Assembly: GCA_029243025.1 (NCBI GenBank)
Contig: JAQWSU010000006.1
Location: 1 to 64,000, forward strand
Direction: 5' to 3'
DNA from: Pirellulaceae bacterium
Lineage (GTDB): Bacteria > Planctomycetota > Planctomycetia > Pirellulales > Pirellulaceae
DNA length: 64,000 bases
Below the pieces are notes generated by a model, which saw nothing but the letters and a program-made list of their open reading frames with translations, did not search any database and had not been told where the DNA came from. Both the position numbers and the translations under genes were made by a program. Of this stretch, positions 8,715 through 17,524 are shown piece after piece. Position 1 is the first letter of the stretch, and each line of letters opens with the position of its first letter.

Positions 8715-10037
8715 ATGACAGACCAAAACGAATCACAGGGCCTCGGAACACGATGCTTACATGCTGGACAACAACCCGACCCAACGACAAATGCCCGGGC
8801 CGTACCTATTTACGCGTCCACATCCTACGTTTTTGACAATACGGATCATGCGGCAGATCTATTTGCACTCAAAGAATTTGGCAATATCTACTCACGGATC
8901 ATGAATCCCACAAACGACGTGCTCGAACAACGTTTGGTCGCACTCGACGGAGGCGCAGGGGCCTTAGGACTTGCTTCCGGACAGGCGGCAACCCACGCTG
9001 CGATTAATACCATTTGCCACGCGGGTCAAAACTTCATTTCCTCGAACAGTCTCTACGGCGGAACCTGGACACTGTTTACACAAACGTTTCCTAAACAGGG
9101 TATCGAAGTCCGCTTCTTCGACCCCAGTCACCCGGAACAGATCGAAAATCTTGTCGACGAAAACACTCGCTTGGTTTACATGGACAGCGTGGGTAATCCC
9201 AAAAATGACGTTCCGGATTACCGAAAAATCACGGAGCTTGCCCATCGGCATCGATTGCCCGTTTTTTGCGACAACACGACGATGACCCCTCTGCTGCTCC
9301 GCCCAATCGAACATGGTGTTGATGTGGTGATCTACTCAACCACCAAGTTTATTGGAGGTCATGGCACTCACATCGGAGGCGCTATTGTCGATAGCGGCAA
9401 TTTCCCTTGGGCCGACAATCCCGACAAGTGGCCTGAATTTTGTGCACCGTCAGAATCCTATCACGGCGTGGTATTTGTCGAAGCTCTGAAACCGATGGGA
9501 AACATCTCTTTCATCATTCACGCGCGCACACATTGGTTACGAGATACGGGGGCGTGCATGAGCCCCTTCGGTGCCTTCTTGTTTCTACAAGGTCTAGAAA
9601 CACTCCATTTGCGTATGCCCAGGCATTGCGAGAATGCGCTGAACGTCGCTCAATTCCTGGAACAACATGAGGCCGTTTCCTGGGTCAACTATCCCGGATT
9701 AGAAAGCCACAAGGATCATGTCAACGCCATGAATTATCTACCAGACGGTCAAGGCGCGATTCTCGGTTTCGGCGTCAAGGCAAACAACGCCAACGAGGCG
9801 AAAGAAATTGGCCGGCGCTTCATCGACCATTGCAAACTGTGCTCGCATCTTGCCAATATTGGTGATGCGAAAACGCTGGTCATCCATCCAGCTTCGACAA
9901 CCCACCAGCAATTGACCGCCGAGGAACAAGTAGAAACAGGCGTCACACCCGACTACATTCGTGTCTCAGTGGGACTGGAGGATAGCGAAGACATCATCGC
10001 TGACCTGAATCAAGCGTTGCGCGCAGCCACGGCCTAA
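8715..10037 (+). CDS. metY: O-acetylhomoserine aminocarboxypropyltransferase (sulfhydrylase)
   Basis: PLP enzyme that makes homocysteine from O-acetylhomoserine and sulfide, 440 aa. LHAGQQPDPTTNARAVPIYASTSY at the N-terminus is the MetY/Cys-Met signature. YSRIMNPTNDVLEQR, ASGQAATHAA and SSNSLYGGT are PLP-site blocks, and STTKFIGGHG carries the PLP-binding lysine (K211). The long insertion around WPEFCAPSESYHGVVF and the C-terminal IHPASTTHQQLT.EE..GV fit MetY rather than MetB. ATG 8715 follows GGAG by seven bases; TTG at 8712 is an alternative. The next gene encodes the acetyltransferase that makes its substrate, 44 bp downstream, so the two form a direct-sulfhydrylation operon. Confidence 0.96.
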   Translation: MTDQNESQGLGTRCLHAGQQPDPTTNARAVPIYASTSYVFDNTDHAADLFALKEFGNIYSRIMNPTNDVLEQRLVALDGGAGALGLASGQAATHAAINTICHAGQNFISSNSLYGGTWTLFTQTFPKQGIEVRFFDPSHPEQIENLVDENTRLVYMDSVGNPKNDVPDYRKITELAHRHRLPVFCDNTTMTPLLLRPIEHGVDVVIYSTTKFIGGHGTHIGGAIVDSGNFPWADNPDKWPEFCAPSESYHGVVFVEALKPMGNISFIIHARTHWLRDTGACMSPFGAFLFLQGLETLHLRMPRHCENALNVAQFLEQHEAVSWVNYPGLESHKDHVNAMNYLPDGQGAILGFGVKANNANEAKEIGRRFIDHCKLCSHLANIGDAKTLVIHPASTTHQQLTAEEQVETGVTPDYIRVSVGLEDSEDIIADLNQALRAATA

Positions 10038-10081
10038 TCAATTCCTGAAGTAAGGGAAATGCAACTGCATTTCAGCCCGCT

Positions 10082-11845
10082 ATGCCGGCAGAATTCAGCA
10101 GCTCAGATGACCAGCGAACCAACCAAGCTTTGACTCAGCTGCAATCGATTTGTTTTGACAAACCGATGCGGCTGAAGTTAGGGGGCCAGTTGCCTTCGGT
10201 TACCTGTGCCTATGAGACCTTTGGCCAGCTTAACTCCGATCGATCCAACGCGGTTCTCGTCTGCCATGCGATTTCCGGAGACTCACATGTCACGCGTCAT
10301 CACCCGGACGACCAGCCTGGCTGGTGGGAACAACTGGTTGGCCCCGGACGAGCGATCGATACGAATCGCTACTTCGTCATCTGCCCCAACGTGTTGGGAG
10401 GCTGTCGCGGCTCCACCGGTCCGGAATCAATCAACCCAGCAACTAACCGACCGTTTGGTCAGCAGTTTCCAATCATCACAATGGACGACATTGTCAATGT
10501 ACAGACTCGATTAGTGAACCAGCTGGGAATCGATCGACTCGTAGGTGTCGTGGGCGGATCCTTGGGAGGGCATCAGGCAATCACCTGGGCGACGCGTTAT
10601 CCGGAACGCATCGCAGCCTGCTGTGCTATCGCGACTTCCTCTCGACTATCTTCGCAGGCCTTAGCATTCGACGTGATCGGGCGAAATGCGATCAAGACGG
10701 ACCCGATGTTTCAGGACGGTCAATACTATGGCAATGCCAAACAGCCTGACATCGGACTGGCAATCGCCCGCATGCTGGGCCATATCACCTATCTATCGGC
10801 AGATGGAATGGACGAGAAATTCGACGTCGATCGACACAACCCCCGCGAACTTGACACGCTGTTTGAAAATCGTTTTTCAGTCGGCTCCTACCTTGCCTAC
10901 CAGGGTCACAAATTTGTAGAACGCTTTGATGCCAACAGCTACATCACACTGTCCATGGCCATGGATCTTGTCGATTTCGGCGACACGCTTGAACAACGGT
11001 GTGCCTCGTTGGCTTCATCAACTTGCCGTTGGTTGGTGGTTGGTTTTTCCAGTGACTGGCTCTTCCCACCCCAACAGTCCCGCCAAATCCTGCAAGCACT
11101 CAATACACTCCAAAAATCGGCCACCTATGCCATTGTGCCTTCGGATGCGGGACACGATGGTTTCTTGGTCGAATCCGACATCGATCGCTACTGCGATCTA
11201 GTTGCTGCAACGCTTGCCCCACCAACAAGGCTCACCAGCGATACGCCTCCCCAACGAGTAGATGACCAGCGGATTTTGGAACTCATTGAAGATGGGGAAT
11301 CCGTCCTAGACCTCGGCTGTGGCAGCGGAGATTTACTCTGCGCACTTCGAGCTCGAGGGCACCATCGCCTGACTGGGGTAGAAGTCGATTTGGATTCAGT
11401 CACCAAGGCGGCGCGTCAAGGTTTAATCGTTCAACACGCGGACCTTGATGAAGGCGTGCTCGATTTTCCTAACGACAGTTTTGATACGGTTATTTTATCA
11501 GCCACGTTGCAAGCCGTTGCCAACATCGAAGAGCTATTGGACGAGATGTTGCGGGTAGGCTCACGCTGTATTCTAAGCTTCGCAAATTTCGCCTTTCGAG
11601 AATTGCGAGACATGTACACACGAGAAGGCAAGTCTCCCAAAGCAGATGGTCAGTACCGATACGATTGGTACGACACACCAAACCGCCGGTTTCCTTCCAT
11701 CACCGACGTCCATGAGCTGCTACGAGCAAAGCGGGCAAAAGTCTTACGAGCGATCTATATGGACACCAAATCAGACGTACAGATATCGGACGACGACGAC
11801 TTTAATTACAAGGCAGACACAGCCATTCTGGTCATTCATCGCTAA
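10082..11845 (+). CDS. metX: homoserine O-acetyltransferase fused to MetW
   Basis: One 587-aa frame holds two enzymes. Residues 1-380 are MetX, an alpha/beta hydrolase-fold acyltransferase that acetylates homoserine: SGDSHV, NVLGGCRGSTGP, nucleophile elbow VGGSLGGH with S160, GFSSDWLFPP with D325, and DAGHDGFL with H358 complete the triad. From about 395, RILELIEDGESVLDLGCGSGDLL begins a MetW domain with a SAM-binding motif at 409-416. RRFPSITDVHELL near the end is typical of MetW. In many bacteria metX and metW are separate adjacent genes and MetW is needed for MetX activity, so the fusion fixes them at 1:1. It lies just after metY. Confidence is high for both halves. The acetyl rather than succinyl donor is inferred from family and context. 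Confidence 0.95.
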   Translation: MPAEFSSSDDQRTNQALTQLQSICFDKPMRLKLGGQLPSVTCAYETFGQLNSDRSNAVLVCHAISGDSHVTRHHPDDQPGWWEQLVGPGRAIDTNRYFVICPNVLGGCRGSTGPESINPATNRPFGQQFPIITMDDIVNVQTRLVNQLGIDRLVGVVGGSLGGHQAITWATRYPERIAACCAIATSSRLSSQALAFDVIGRNAIKTDPMFQDGQYYGNAKQPDIGLAIARMLGHITYLSADGMDEKFDVDRHNPRELDTLFENRFSVGSYLAYQGHKFVERFDANSYITLSMAMDLVDFGDTLEQRCASLASSTCRWLVVGFSSDWLFPPQQSRQILQALNTLQKSATYAIVPSDAGHDGFLVESDIDRYCDLVAATLAPPTRLTSDTPPQRVDDQRILELIEDGESVLDLGCGSGDLLCALRARGHHRLTGVEVDLDSVTKAARQGLIVQHADLDEGVLDFPNDSFDTVILSATLQAVANIEELLDEMLRVGSRCILSFANFAFRELRDMYTREGKSPKADGQYRYDWYDTPNRRFPSITDVHELLRAKRAKVLRAIYMDTKSDVQISDDDDFNYKADTAILVIHR

Positions 11846-11860
11846 CACCCAAGTCTCGCG

Positions 11861-12811
11861 CTACTTGGTCGCTTTGAGCAAATCGATCATCGCCAAACCC
11901 ATGGCATCACCGATCAGGAAATAACTTTCTGCATTTCCAAACCAATGATGACCGTGTCCAACATTGGGTGATTCATTTGCAGGACGTGCGAAATCGGTCG
12001 TTTGCACAAACGCGACCGAACCCTTGAACTCGGGTCGCATGGCAGCTCGACGTTGGGCGTTTCGAATCGCAAGCATCTTCTCGCCGGCCTTCGGTCCACC
12101 GTTGCCAAGCTCACCAATCACAATCGGCAATTGTGGCACTTTGAGTTCTCGCCGCACGTCATGAATCAGGTGGACCAGATTCTGTTCATAGTCTTGGCGA
12201 CCTTGATCATCGGACATATCGTTCCATCCTTGAAACCAAACAAATCCCGCAAGCTGCGATTGGCGAGGCAACTGCGGAAAGTCGATTTCTAAATCGCCTA
12301 CCGCCTGTCGAATCTCCGACACCATTTGTTCAAAATAAGGACCCGTCTCACCAATCGCACTCGGCGGGCGAAAATCTTGATGCAAACTCTTACCACCCCA
12401 GGCGGTTTTGATGATCAAAACCGGATCCTTTCGGTACTCACCAATCACATGACCAAACTGGAACTCAGGTCCGATGTGGTGGTTCCCCGGATAGCCGGTA
12501 AAACCAATTGACAGGGGTCCGCGTTTAATACCATCCCGCACTTGGAAGGATACAAACACGTCATCCCGCACGACCCATTCGTTGTTTTCGTCTTTGACAT
12601 GGGCATACCGATCTGGATCATCCGCTGCACGGATCACCTGATTTAACGTACCACGACCACCGTTGTAATACTTTGGATGATCTAAATCGACGACACCCTG
12701 CCCTTCCATATTGGATTGACCGGCCATCACGAAGATCTGTAGTGTTTCCGCAGTAGACCACGAGCCTATCAGGATACTGAAAAGCAGAGTCAGCGGTAAA
12801 AAACGCAACAT
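11861..12811 (-). CDS. secreted sialate O-acetylesterase-like SGNH hydrolase
   Basis: A signal peptide (MLRFLPLTLLFSILIGSWSTAE) is followed at once by IFVMAGQSNMEG, the nucleophile block of the DUF303/SASA family (serine of GQSNMEG, about residue 33). FVWFQGWNDM is the family's GxND block, and the histidine of GHHWFGNAESY near the C-terminus would complete the active site. Members remove acetyl groups from sugars, including sialic acid and xylan; planctomycetes carry many copies and true substrates are mostly unknown. I chose ATG 12811, giving a clean signal peptide with AAGGAAAA upstream, over a longer frame beginning at 12841. It lies 26 bp after the SUI1-like gene on the same strand and converges with metX-metW, leaving 15 bp between. 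Confidence 0.88.
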   Translation of the reverse strand: MLRFLPLTLLFSILIGSWSTAETLQIFVMAGQSNMEGQGVVDLDHPKYYNGGRGTLNQVIRAADDPDRYAHVKDENNEWVVRDDVFVSFQVRDGIKRGPLSIGFTGYPGNHHIGPEFQFGHVIGEYRKDPVLIIKTAWGGKSLHQDFRPPSAIGETGPYFEQMVSEIRQAVGDLEIDFPQLPRQSQLAGFVWFQGWNDMSDDQGRQDYEQNLVHLIHDVRRELKVPQLPIVIGELGNGGPKAGEKMLAIRNAQRRAAMRPEFKGSVAFVQTTDFARPANESPNVGHGHHWFGNAESYFLIGDAMGLAMIDLLKATK

Positions 12812-12837
12812 AACGATCGTTTTCCTTTCCGAAACTA

Positions 12838-13176
12838 TCACTTTACTCGGTAACCCAATTCCAGGAGTGATTTGCGAATACGATCCACATGATCTCCCTG
12901 AATTTCAAGCACGTCGTCTTTGACAGCGCCTCCCGCACCGCAAGTTTCTTTGAGTTTCGACAGCAGGGCCTTGAGATCAGTTCCATGGGATGACAAACCG
13001 TTGACCGTTGTCACCAGCTTACCGCGTTTTCTTTTTTCCATAAGTACGCGAGCGGTTTGTTCGGAGGGGTCGCGGTAAGTTTTAGGAGGCGGTGGACACT
13101 GACAGTCTGTTTCCAATTCGCCGCACCGCTCGCACTGAGGGGGCTGGTCGAATTGAGTGCCCTCAAATAGTCGCAT
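12838..13176 (-). CDS. SUI1/eIF1-family translation factor (YciH-like)
   Basis: Small factor of 112 aa. The C-terminal two thirds is a SUI1 domain: VTTVNGLSSHGTDLKALLSKLK, then CGAGGAVKDDVLEIQGDH and VDRIRKSLLELGYRVK. An N-terminal zinc-type knuckle CERCGELETDCQC lies at about residues 15-27. Bacterial YciH and archaeal/eukaryotic eIF1 share this fold; YciH influences start-codon fidelity in vitro but is not essential. ATG 13176 is preceded by GGAG at good spacing, so the frame that extends upstream into the quinoprotein gene is ignored. It sits 19 bp after that gene's stop and 26 bp before the esterase start, in a run of same-strand genes. Confidence 0.93.
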   Translation of the reverse strand: MRLFEGTQFDQPPQCERCGELETDCQCPPPPKTYRDPSEQTARVLMEKRKRGKLVTTVNGLSSHGTDLKALLSKLKETCGAGGAVKDDVLEIQGDHVDRIRKSLLELGYRVK

Positions 13177-13195
13177 CACTTTATTTACTCCAAAC

Positions 13196-14551
13196 TTACT
13201 GGGATGACCTCGACAAACAATAAAGGTGTTTGCTGCCTCGCAAAAACAACTGTTCACCGACCAAAGCAGGCGAAGCATCACAACCTTCGTTGAGTCGATT
13301 TGTCGCCAGCACTTTGAGCTCGTTAGCGGGCTCGATCACCACCGCAGCACCGTCTCTTCCCACCACATAGAGGCGACCCGCTGCGGCCACCGGTGAGGCA
13401 TACAATCGTCGCACTGCTGGCAACCGTGTCCGGCTCATCACTACCCGACCGGTGGAGGCGTCCACACAACTGAGAATCGGGTTATTTGACTGATTGAAAT
13501 AGAGCATCTCTCCCAGTAACAAGGGAGAAGGCACATAGGGCGTTCCTCGGTCTCGCGACCAAGCCACCTGATCGGAATCAGAAATATCACCTCGCGAAGC
13601 CAAAGGCAAGGCAAACAATGATGATCCTCCATAGCCGCTCATGCAGAATACGGTTTCTTGCGTAGCTACGGGCGAGGGAGTCACATTTCCGACTTGGCCT
13701 CCACACTCCCAAAGAATCGAACCGTCTGCTAGATCGTAGCTTCGAACACGATTGCTGGCATTGGTAATAACTTGTGTTTTATTCTGATGTTGCAGGATGA
13801 GCGGCGTCGCCCATGCACTTGGTTCATCCCGATCCGCTCGCCAAACGGTGGCACCATTACGGGCATCCAACGCCATTAGGTACGATTGGTCCTCCTGATC
13901 GCGAACGATCACAACCCGATCACCATGCACAACCGGCGAGGCCCCTTCACCGAAACTCTTTCGCATCTTGACTGGTCCCAAGTCACGTTGCCACAGTAAT
14001 CGACCGTCGAGGTCATAACAGTAGAAGCCGGCGGATCCGAACCAGATATAGAGGCGTTGACCGTCGGTGACCGGCGAAGCAGAGGCAAAATTATTGTCAC
14101 CGTGATGACCTTCGTGCGGCACCATTTCCTTCGCGATACGCCGCCACAGTTCCTTTCCACTCGTCCGATCGAGACAAATTACAGCGAATTGGAAACGTGT
14201 GTTCGGATAGGTGATGCCGAACGGACGAGCGGGCTGATCAGCAGGCTTTGGCAGATCCGGAATGACTTTTCCGGTATCGATCGAAGTCAATAAGAAAATC
14301 TTGTCCTGCCAAATGATCGGCGTGGAACTTCCTCGGCCATCCAGAGGAACCTTCCATTGAACATTCTGATCCTCGCTCCATCGGATCGGCGGATTCGCCA
14401 GTCTGCTGACACCATTCGCCTCAGGGCCACGCCACTGAGGCCAGAAGGCTGCTTTTTCTTTAACCCAATCAACCGCAAAAACCGACTGGGTCACGGCCAA
14501 TATTGCGACAACGATCAGAATTTGACGATCGAATTTGAACAACTGTGCCAT
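13196..14551 (-). CDS. secreted PQQ-like beta-propeller protein
   Basis: Secreted or periplasmic protein of 451 aa with a signal peptide (MAQLFKFDRQILIVVAILAVTQSVFAVD). WPQWRGPEANG is the conserved entry motif of planctomycete quinoprotein-type propellers. Repeated blades show the AxDxxTGxxxW pattern: CLDRTSGKELWRR, ALDARNGATVWRAD, SYDLADGSILWECG, CVDASTGRVVMSR. No cofactor ligands or cytochrome motif are seen, so it may be a structural or binding propeller rather than a dehydrogenase. The start has GAGGAG about eleven bases upstream of ATG 14551. It lies between the deoxyhypusine-synthase-like gene (78 bp) and the SUI1 gene (19 bp) and may share a transcript with both. Confidence 0.9.
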   Translation of the reverse strand: MAQLFKFDRQILIVVAILAVTQSVFAVDWVKEKAAFWPQWRGPEANGVSRLANPPIRWSEDQNVQWKVPLDGRGSSTPIIWQDKIFLLTSIDTGKVIPDLPKPADQPARPFGITYPNTRFQFAVICLDRTSGKELWRRIAKEMVPHEGHHGDNNFASASPVTDGQRLYIWFGSAGFYCYDLDGRLLWQRDLGPVKMRKSFGEGASPVVHGDRVVIVRDQEDQSYLMALDARNGATVWRADRDEPSAWATPLILQHQNKTQVITNASNRVRSYDLADGSILWECGGQVGNVTPSPVATQETVFCMSGYGGSSLFALPLASRGDISDSDQVAWSRDRGTPYVPSPLLLGEMLYFNQSNNPILSCVDASTGRVVMSRTRLPAVRRLYASPVAAAGRLYVVGRDGAAVVIEPANELKVLATNRLNEGCDASPALVGEQLFLRGSKHLYCLSRSSQ

Positions 14552-14629
14552 CGATCTGCTTACTCCTCTGAAAAATCCGCTACCACCATCAAACCCGAGA
14601 TTCAGGATGGCCAAACAAAGCTTAACGAG

Positions 14630-15700
14630 TCAGTCTCCCAATTCCTCGAAGATGGCCTTCATCAATAAAGGCCAGACGACTGTCGCATCGGCGTAGACTT
14701 CCGCATAGCGACCGCCCTGTTCGGTCGGAACGAACTTCCCCCAACTGACTCCTTCCGAATAAGTACAGCCCGAGAGGCCACCCCAGTGGACAGGTTCAGG
14801 GCAAATACGAACGCCATATTTAAAACGTCTGGCTGGTAAACAAGTTCCAAGTCGAGCGTTGGCCACATCGTAATAAGGCGACACTTGTTGTGCCCAATTC
14901 CGAGGAACGCCACCGCCAATGGTCAAAATCCCCAACTCTTCGCTTTGGGAAACAAAACGGGCATATTCCTGCAGATCCAAGAACGGGTTAAAACGAGGCA
15001 CAGCAAGGAACACATCATTCGCCGTGGTGGGAGTCTCACCCTGCAGCGCGCCCCGCATGGCCCATGTCGCAACATCCAATCCAATTTCACTGTCCGTGAA
15101 GGCTGGAATAAAAACGGGAACATCCTTTTCCGAAGCGCTTCGCAGGATACCGCGTCCTTCCTTTAATTTGGCAAGTCGCTCTCCGATCGCTCGACAAAGT
15201 CGTGCGGATGACCAGACGCCATCCGTCGGATTCGACTCACTCATTACGGACCGAACTAGCGTTTCAATATTGTTCAAATTGGCTTCCATCTCTAGCGTAT
15301 CGTAGATACGGTTGTAGCCCTGTTCAAACAACTTTTCGTCAGAATCACTCCTGTCATACCGATAATGCGTCAAGCCGATCGACTCTGTCAAACCGTGAGC
15401 AATCAGGGCACCTGTTGCAACAATCGCCTGGACCAAACCGCGGTCGATCAAATCACAAATGAGTTGCCCCTGCTTCGCCACAGTCATCGCACCCGAGAGT
15501 GTCAGGACAACCTGGCATTGCGATCGTTCGATCATCTCCAGCAAGATATCAAAGGCTTCACCAAGCTGTCGTCCGCCGAAAGCGGTCTTCCCCATGGCTC
15601 GCAATAGGTCGGTGAAATTGTGGACTTTCGACAGGTCAAGGCTCTCGAGAGGAACCAAGCCATCGTGACGGCCATCATGCAGTCGTCGCTCGGAGGACAT
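14630..15700 (-). CDS. deoxyhypusine synthase family protein
   Basis: 356 aa, full length for the family. TLSGAMTVA and VATGALIAHGL are NAD-site blocks, ANLNNIETLVRSV and VFIPAFTDSEIG follow, then LTIGGGVPRNW. EGVSWGKFVP near the C-terminus carries the catalytic lysine (K322) in the same setting as the EAVSWGK motif of eukaryotic enzymes. Classical members transfer the butylamine part of spermidine to a lysine of eIF5A. Bacteria lack eIF5A, and bacterial relatives, where tested, act as homospermidine synthases or are unassigned. ATG 15700 was preferred to an upstream TTG. No EF-P or polyamine gene lies nearby; the closest translation gene is the SUI1 factor 1.5 kb downstream on the same strand. 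Confidence 0.92.
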   Translation of the reverse strand: MSSERRLHDGRHDGLVPLESLDLSKVHNFTDLLRAMGKTAFGGRQLGEAFDILLEMIERSQCQVVLTLSGAMTVAKQGQLICDLIDRGLVQAIVATGALIAHGLTESIGLTHYRYDRSDSDEKLFEQGYNRIYDTLEMEANLNNIETLVRSVMSESNPTDGVWSSARLCRAIGERLAKLKEGRGILRSASEKDVPVFIPAFTDSEIGLDVATWAMRGALQGETPTTANDVFLAVPRFNPFLDLQEYARFVSQSEELGILTIGGGVPRNWAQQVSPYYDVANARLGTCLPARRFKYGVRICPEPVHWGGLSGCTYSEGVSWGKFVPTEQGGRYAEVYADATVVWPLLMKAIFEELGD

Positions 15701-15742
15701 CGGGTAGCTCAATCAAAATAAAGGATTTCGAGAATCTCGGCC

Positions 15743-16303
15743 CTAAGCTTCGCGTGCTTGCTCCAACAGCGCGATCCACGGCCCAACATAATGGCCGTTA
15801 TCGTGAAACGTTCGGCCGCTAACAAGGTTACCATCGATGACACAAGCTTCGTCGACAAACTTTCCTCCGCACACTTCCAGATCGAAGCGACACTTGGGAA
15901 CGGTAGCCATCCGCCGACCTTTCACACAATCTGCGTAGGCCGGTATTTCGACGCCGTGACAAACACTGGCGATCGGTTTGTTTGCGGCAAAGAAATGGCG
16001 CGTGATCTGTACGAGATCCTCATCATAGCGAATGTATTCCGGAGCTCGCCCTCCGGAGAAAAGGATTCCAGCATAATCCTCTGGCTGGACATCCTTGAAA
16101 GCAATGTCAGCATCGATCGTGTAGCCTTCCCATTCCTTGGTGATGGTCCAGCCCGATTTGACCTCGTGCAACACCATTTGATAGGTCCGTTGCTCCGGTG
16201 CGGCAACTACAGGCTGAAAGCCCGCCTCGATCAAACGGTAATAGGGATACATGGTATCAAGCGTTTCGGTCGCATCACCAACGACAATAAGAACTTGTTG
16301 CAT
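15743..16303 (-). CDS. DJ-1/PfpI-family protein
   Basis: Class I glutamine-amidotransferase-like fold, 186 aa. VLIVVGDATETLDT opens the first strand and carries the family acidic residue near E14. ILFSGGRAPEYIR and the nucleophile elbow IASVCHGVEI with C115 and H116 are diagnostic. GHYVGPWIALLEQ closes the domain. Members include PfpI proteases, glyoxalase III-type enzymes and chaperones; sequence alone does not separate these. ATG 16303 is used; the upstream TTG start lacks support. The stop lies 42 bp before the deoxyhypusine-synthase-like gene on the same strand. Confidence 0.92.
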   Translation of the reverse strand: MQQVLIVVGDATETLDTMYPYYRLIEAGFQPVVAAPEQRTYQMVLHEVKSGWTITKEWEGYTIDADIAFKDVQPEDYAGILFSGGRAPEYIRYDEDLVQITRHFFAANKPIASVCHGVEIPAYADCVKGRRMATVPKCRFDLEVCGGKFVDEACVIDGNLVSGRTFHDNGHYVGPWIALLEQAREA

Positions 16304-16755
16304 TGCTGAATTTCCACTCAAAAAGGGAACGCATGATTCGCCGTGAACCTGATACGGAAAGCGAACACCTAAGTTTTACTAGCCCGCACCGCCCTAATCA
16401 AACTCGCCTTGGACGACGCGTTTCAAGTCGCGAACAGGACGCACGTCGCAAAACGTACAGTCCACGATTAGCGAACAATGAATTCTTCCCAAAAAGCATG
16501 CTGGCATTCAGATTAGGCAACAGCCAACGCCTGCCAATCAGACCATCCACGGGTAGCCAGAACAGCGAAGCCCGCATCGCGAGCGGCGCGGCAGATCGCC
16601 CGCTGTGACGGACAATTCATCAATACAAGAGCATCGCTGCCGACCCAGATTCTTCGGCAAGCGATCCATTCGGTCTAGCAGCGAGCGTGGCTCGAGGTGC
16701 ACCCAGAACGAAACCCAGAACGAAACCCAGAACGAAACCTAGTGCGACAAAGTTT
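16304..16755. other. 452-bp gap without a recognised gene
   Basis: No frame here shows a known motif. A 34-codon minus-strand frame starting at 16620 (RAICRAARDAGFAV) looks protein-like in composition but stops quickly and could be a remnant. The right end holds a small 12-bp tandem repeat (16702-16737). The stretch probably also carries the promoter of the PfpI gene. Confidence 0.4.
16702..16737. repeat. 12-bp tandem repeat, three copies
   Basis: The unit cccagaacgaaa occurs three times in perfect head-to-tail order just downstream of the HdeD-like gene stop. Being a multiple of three it stays open in one minus frame (FVLG repeats), but I do not believe that frame is coding. Confidence 0.85.
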
Positions 16756-17325
16756 TCAGTGAGCGGCTTGATCGACTGAATTTGCAATGGATCGACCCGC
16801 GAAGCCAATCATCATCATCCAAGTCCCAAGGAACAAAAGTTTGATCCCCAGCAGAATGCCGATCGCAAACAGCCCTGTCCACGGCCAGTCTTGCCAGAGA
16901 AAGATTCCCAAGATCATCGAAACAATACCGCTCAGCACCATCCATCCCCAACTGGCCATGGGTCGGAGCTGGAAGCCCACGAAAACCTCTACGACACCCT
17001 CGACAATCAAATAAGCGATCAGAACAATCGTCAAGACTTCGAGACCAAAGATCGGCCGACCGATCATCATACCACCGCACACGACGGTCAACGTCCCCAG
17101 CACAAAAGCCAACAAACCCGATCCAAACGATCCCGCTTGAAAAGCGAATATGCACTGCCCCAGGCCACTGATCAGCAGCAGCGAGCCAACAACGATCACC
17201 ACAGAGACACCGGCGACAAAGGGTGATCCAATCGCCAAAGCCCCCAAAATGATCGTGACGATCCCCAGACCGATCATCCAACCGGATCGTGCCTTGATCG
17301 CGTTGGCCAAAGGATGTTCTGACAT
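16756..17325 (-). CDS. HdeD-family (DUF308) membrane protein
   Basis: Inner-membrane protein of 189 aa with six predicted helices in three pairs: WMIGLGIVTIILGALAIG, SVVIVVGSLLLISGLGQ, GSGLLAFVLGTLTVVCGGMMI, LTIVLIAYLIVEGVVEVF, WMVLSGIVSMILGIFLW, FAIGILLGIKLLFLGTWMM. Repeated GxxxxxxG patterns and internal duplication are typical of HdeD/DUF308. In enterics HdeD relates to acid resistance at high cell density; the function here is not shown. ATG 17325 has a perfect GGAGGA seven bases upstream. Divergently transcribed from the methyltransferase gene with a 199-bp spacer. Confidence 0.9.
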   Translation of the reverse strand: MSEHPLANAIKARSGWMIGLGIVTIILGALAIGSPFVAGVSVVIVVGSLLLISGLGQCIFAFQAGSFGSGLLAFVLGTLTVVCGGMMIGRPIFGLEVLTIVLIAYLIVEGVVEVFVGFQLRPMASWGWMVLSGIVSMILGIFLWQDWPWTGLFAIGILLGIKLLFLGTWMMMIGFAGRSIANSVDQAAH

Positions 17326-17524
17326 TCGTATCCTCCTTGTCGAAAAAATGACTCTCTCAAAATGCTGACAACCCGCATCGTAGCCCCTCTGGAGTTCCTG
17401 GACAACATTAACAACTTTCCCGGATCGTGGTCGTCTACCAGCCAGCGGAGCTGACAAAGTGTAGAATCAGGCAGATGATTCCAGGCTGCGGCCGTAAATC
17501 TTTCGTTGTTTGGAAAGGGATCCA

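Noticed and set aside
16513-16620. Short minus-strand frame MNCPSQRAICRAARDAGFAV
   Set aside because: Composition looks protein-like, but it stops after about 34 codons and nothing around continues it. It may be a gene remnant; not enough to call a pseudogene.
16739-17281. 180-codon minus-strand frame inside the HdeD-like gene
   Set aside because: Trp/Arg/Asp-rich shadow; the other frame has six clean membrane helices and a perfect ribosome site.
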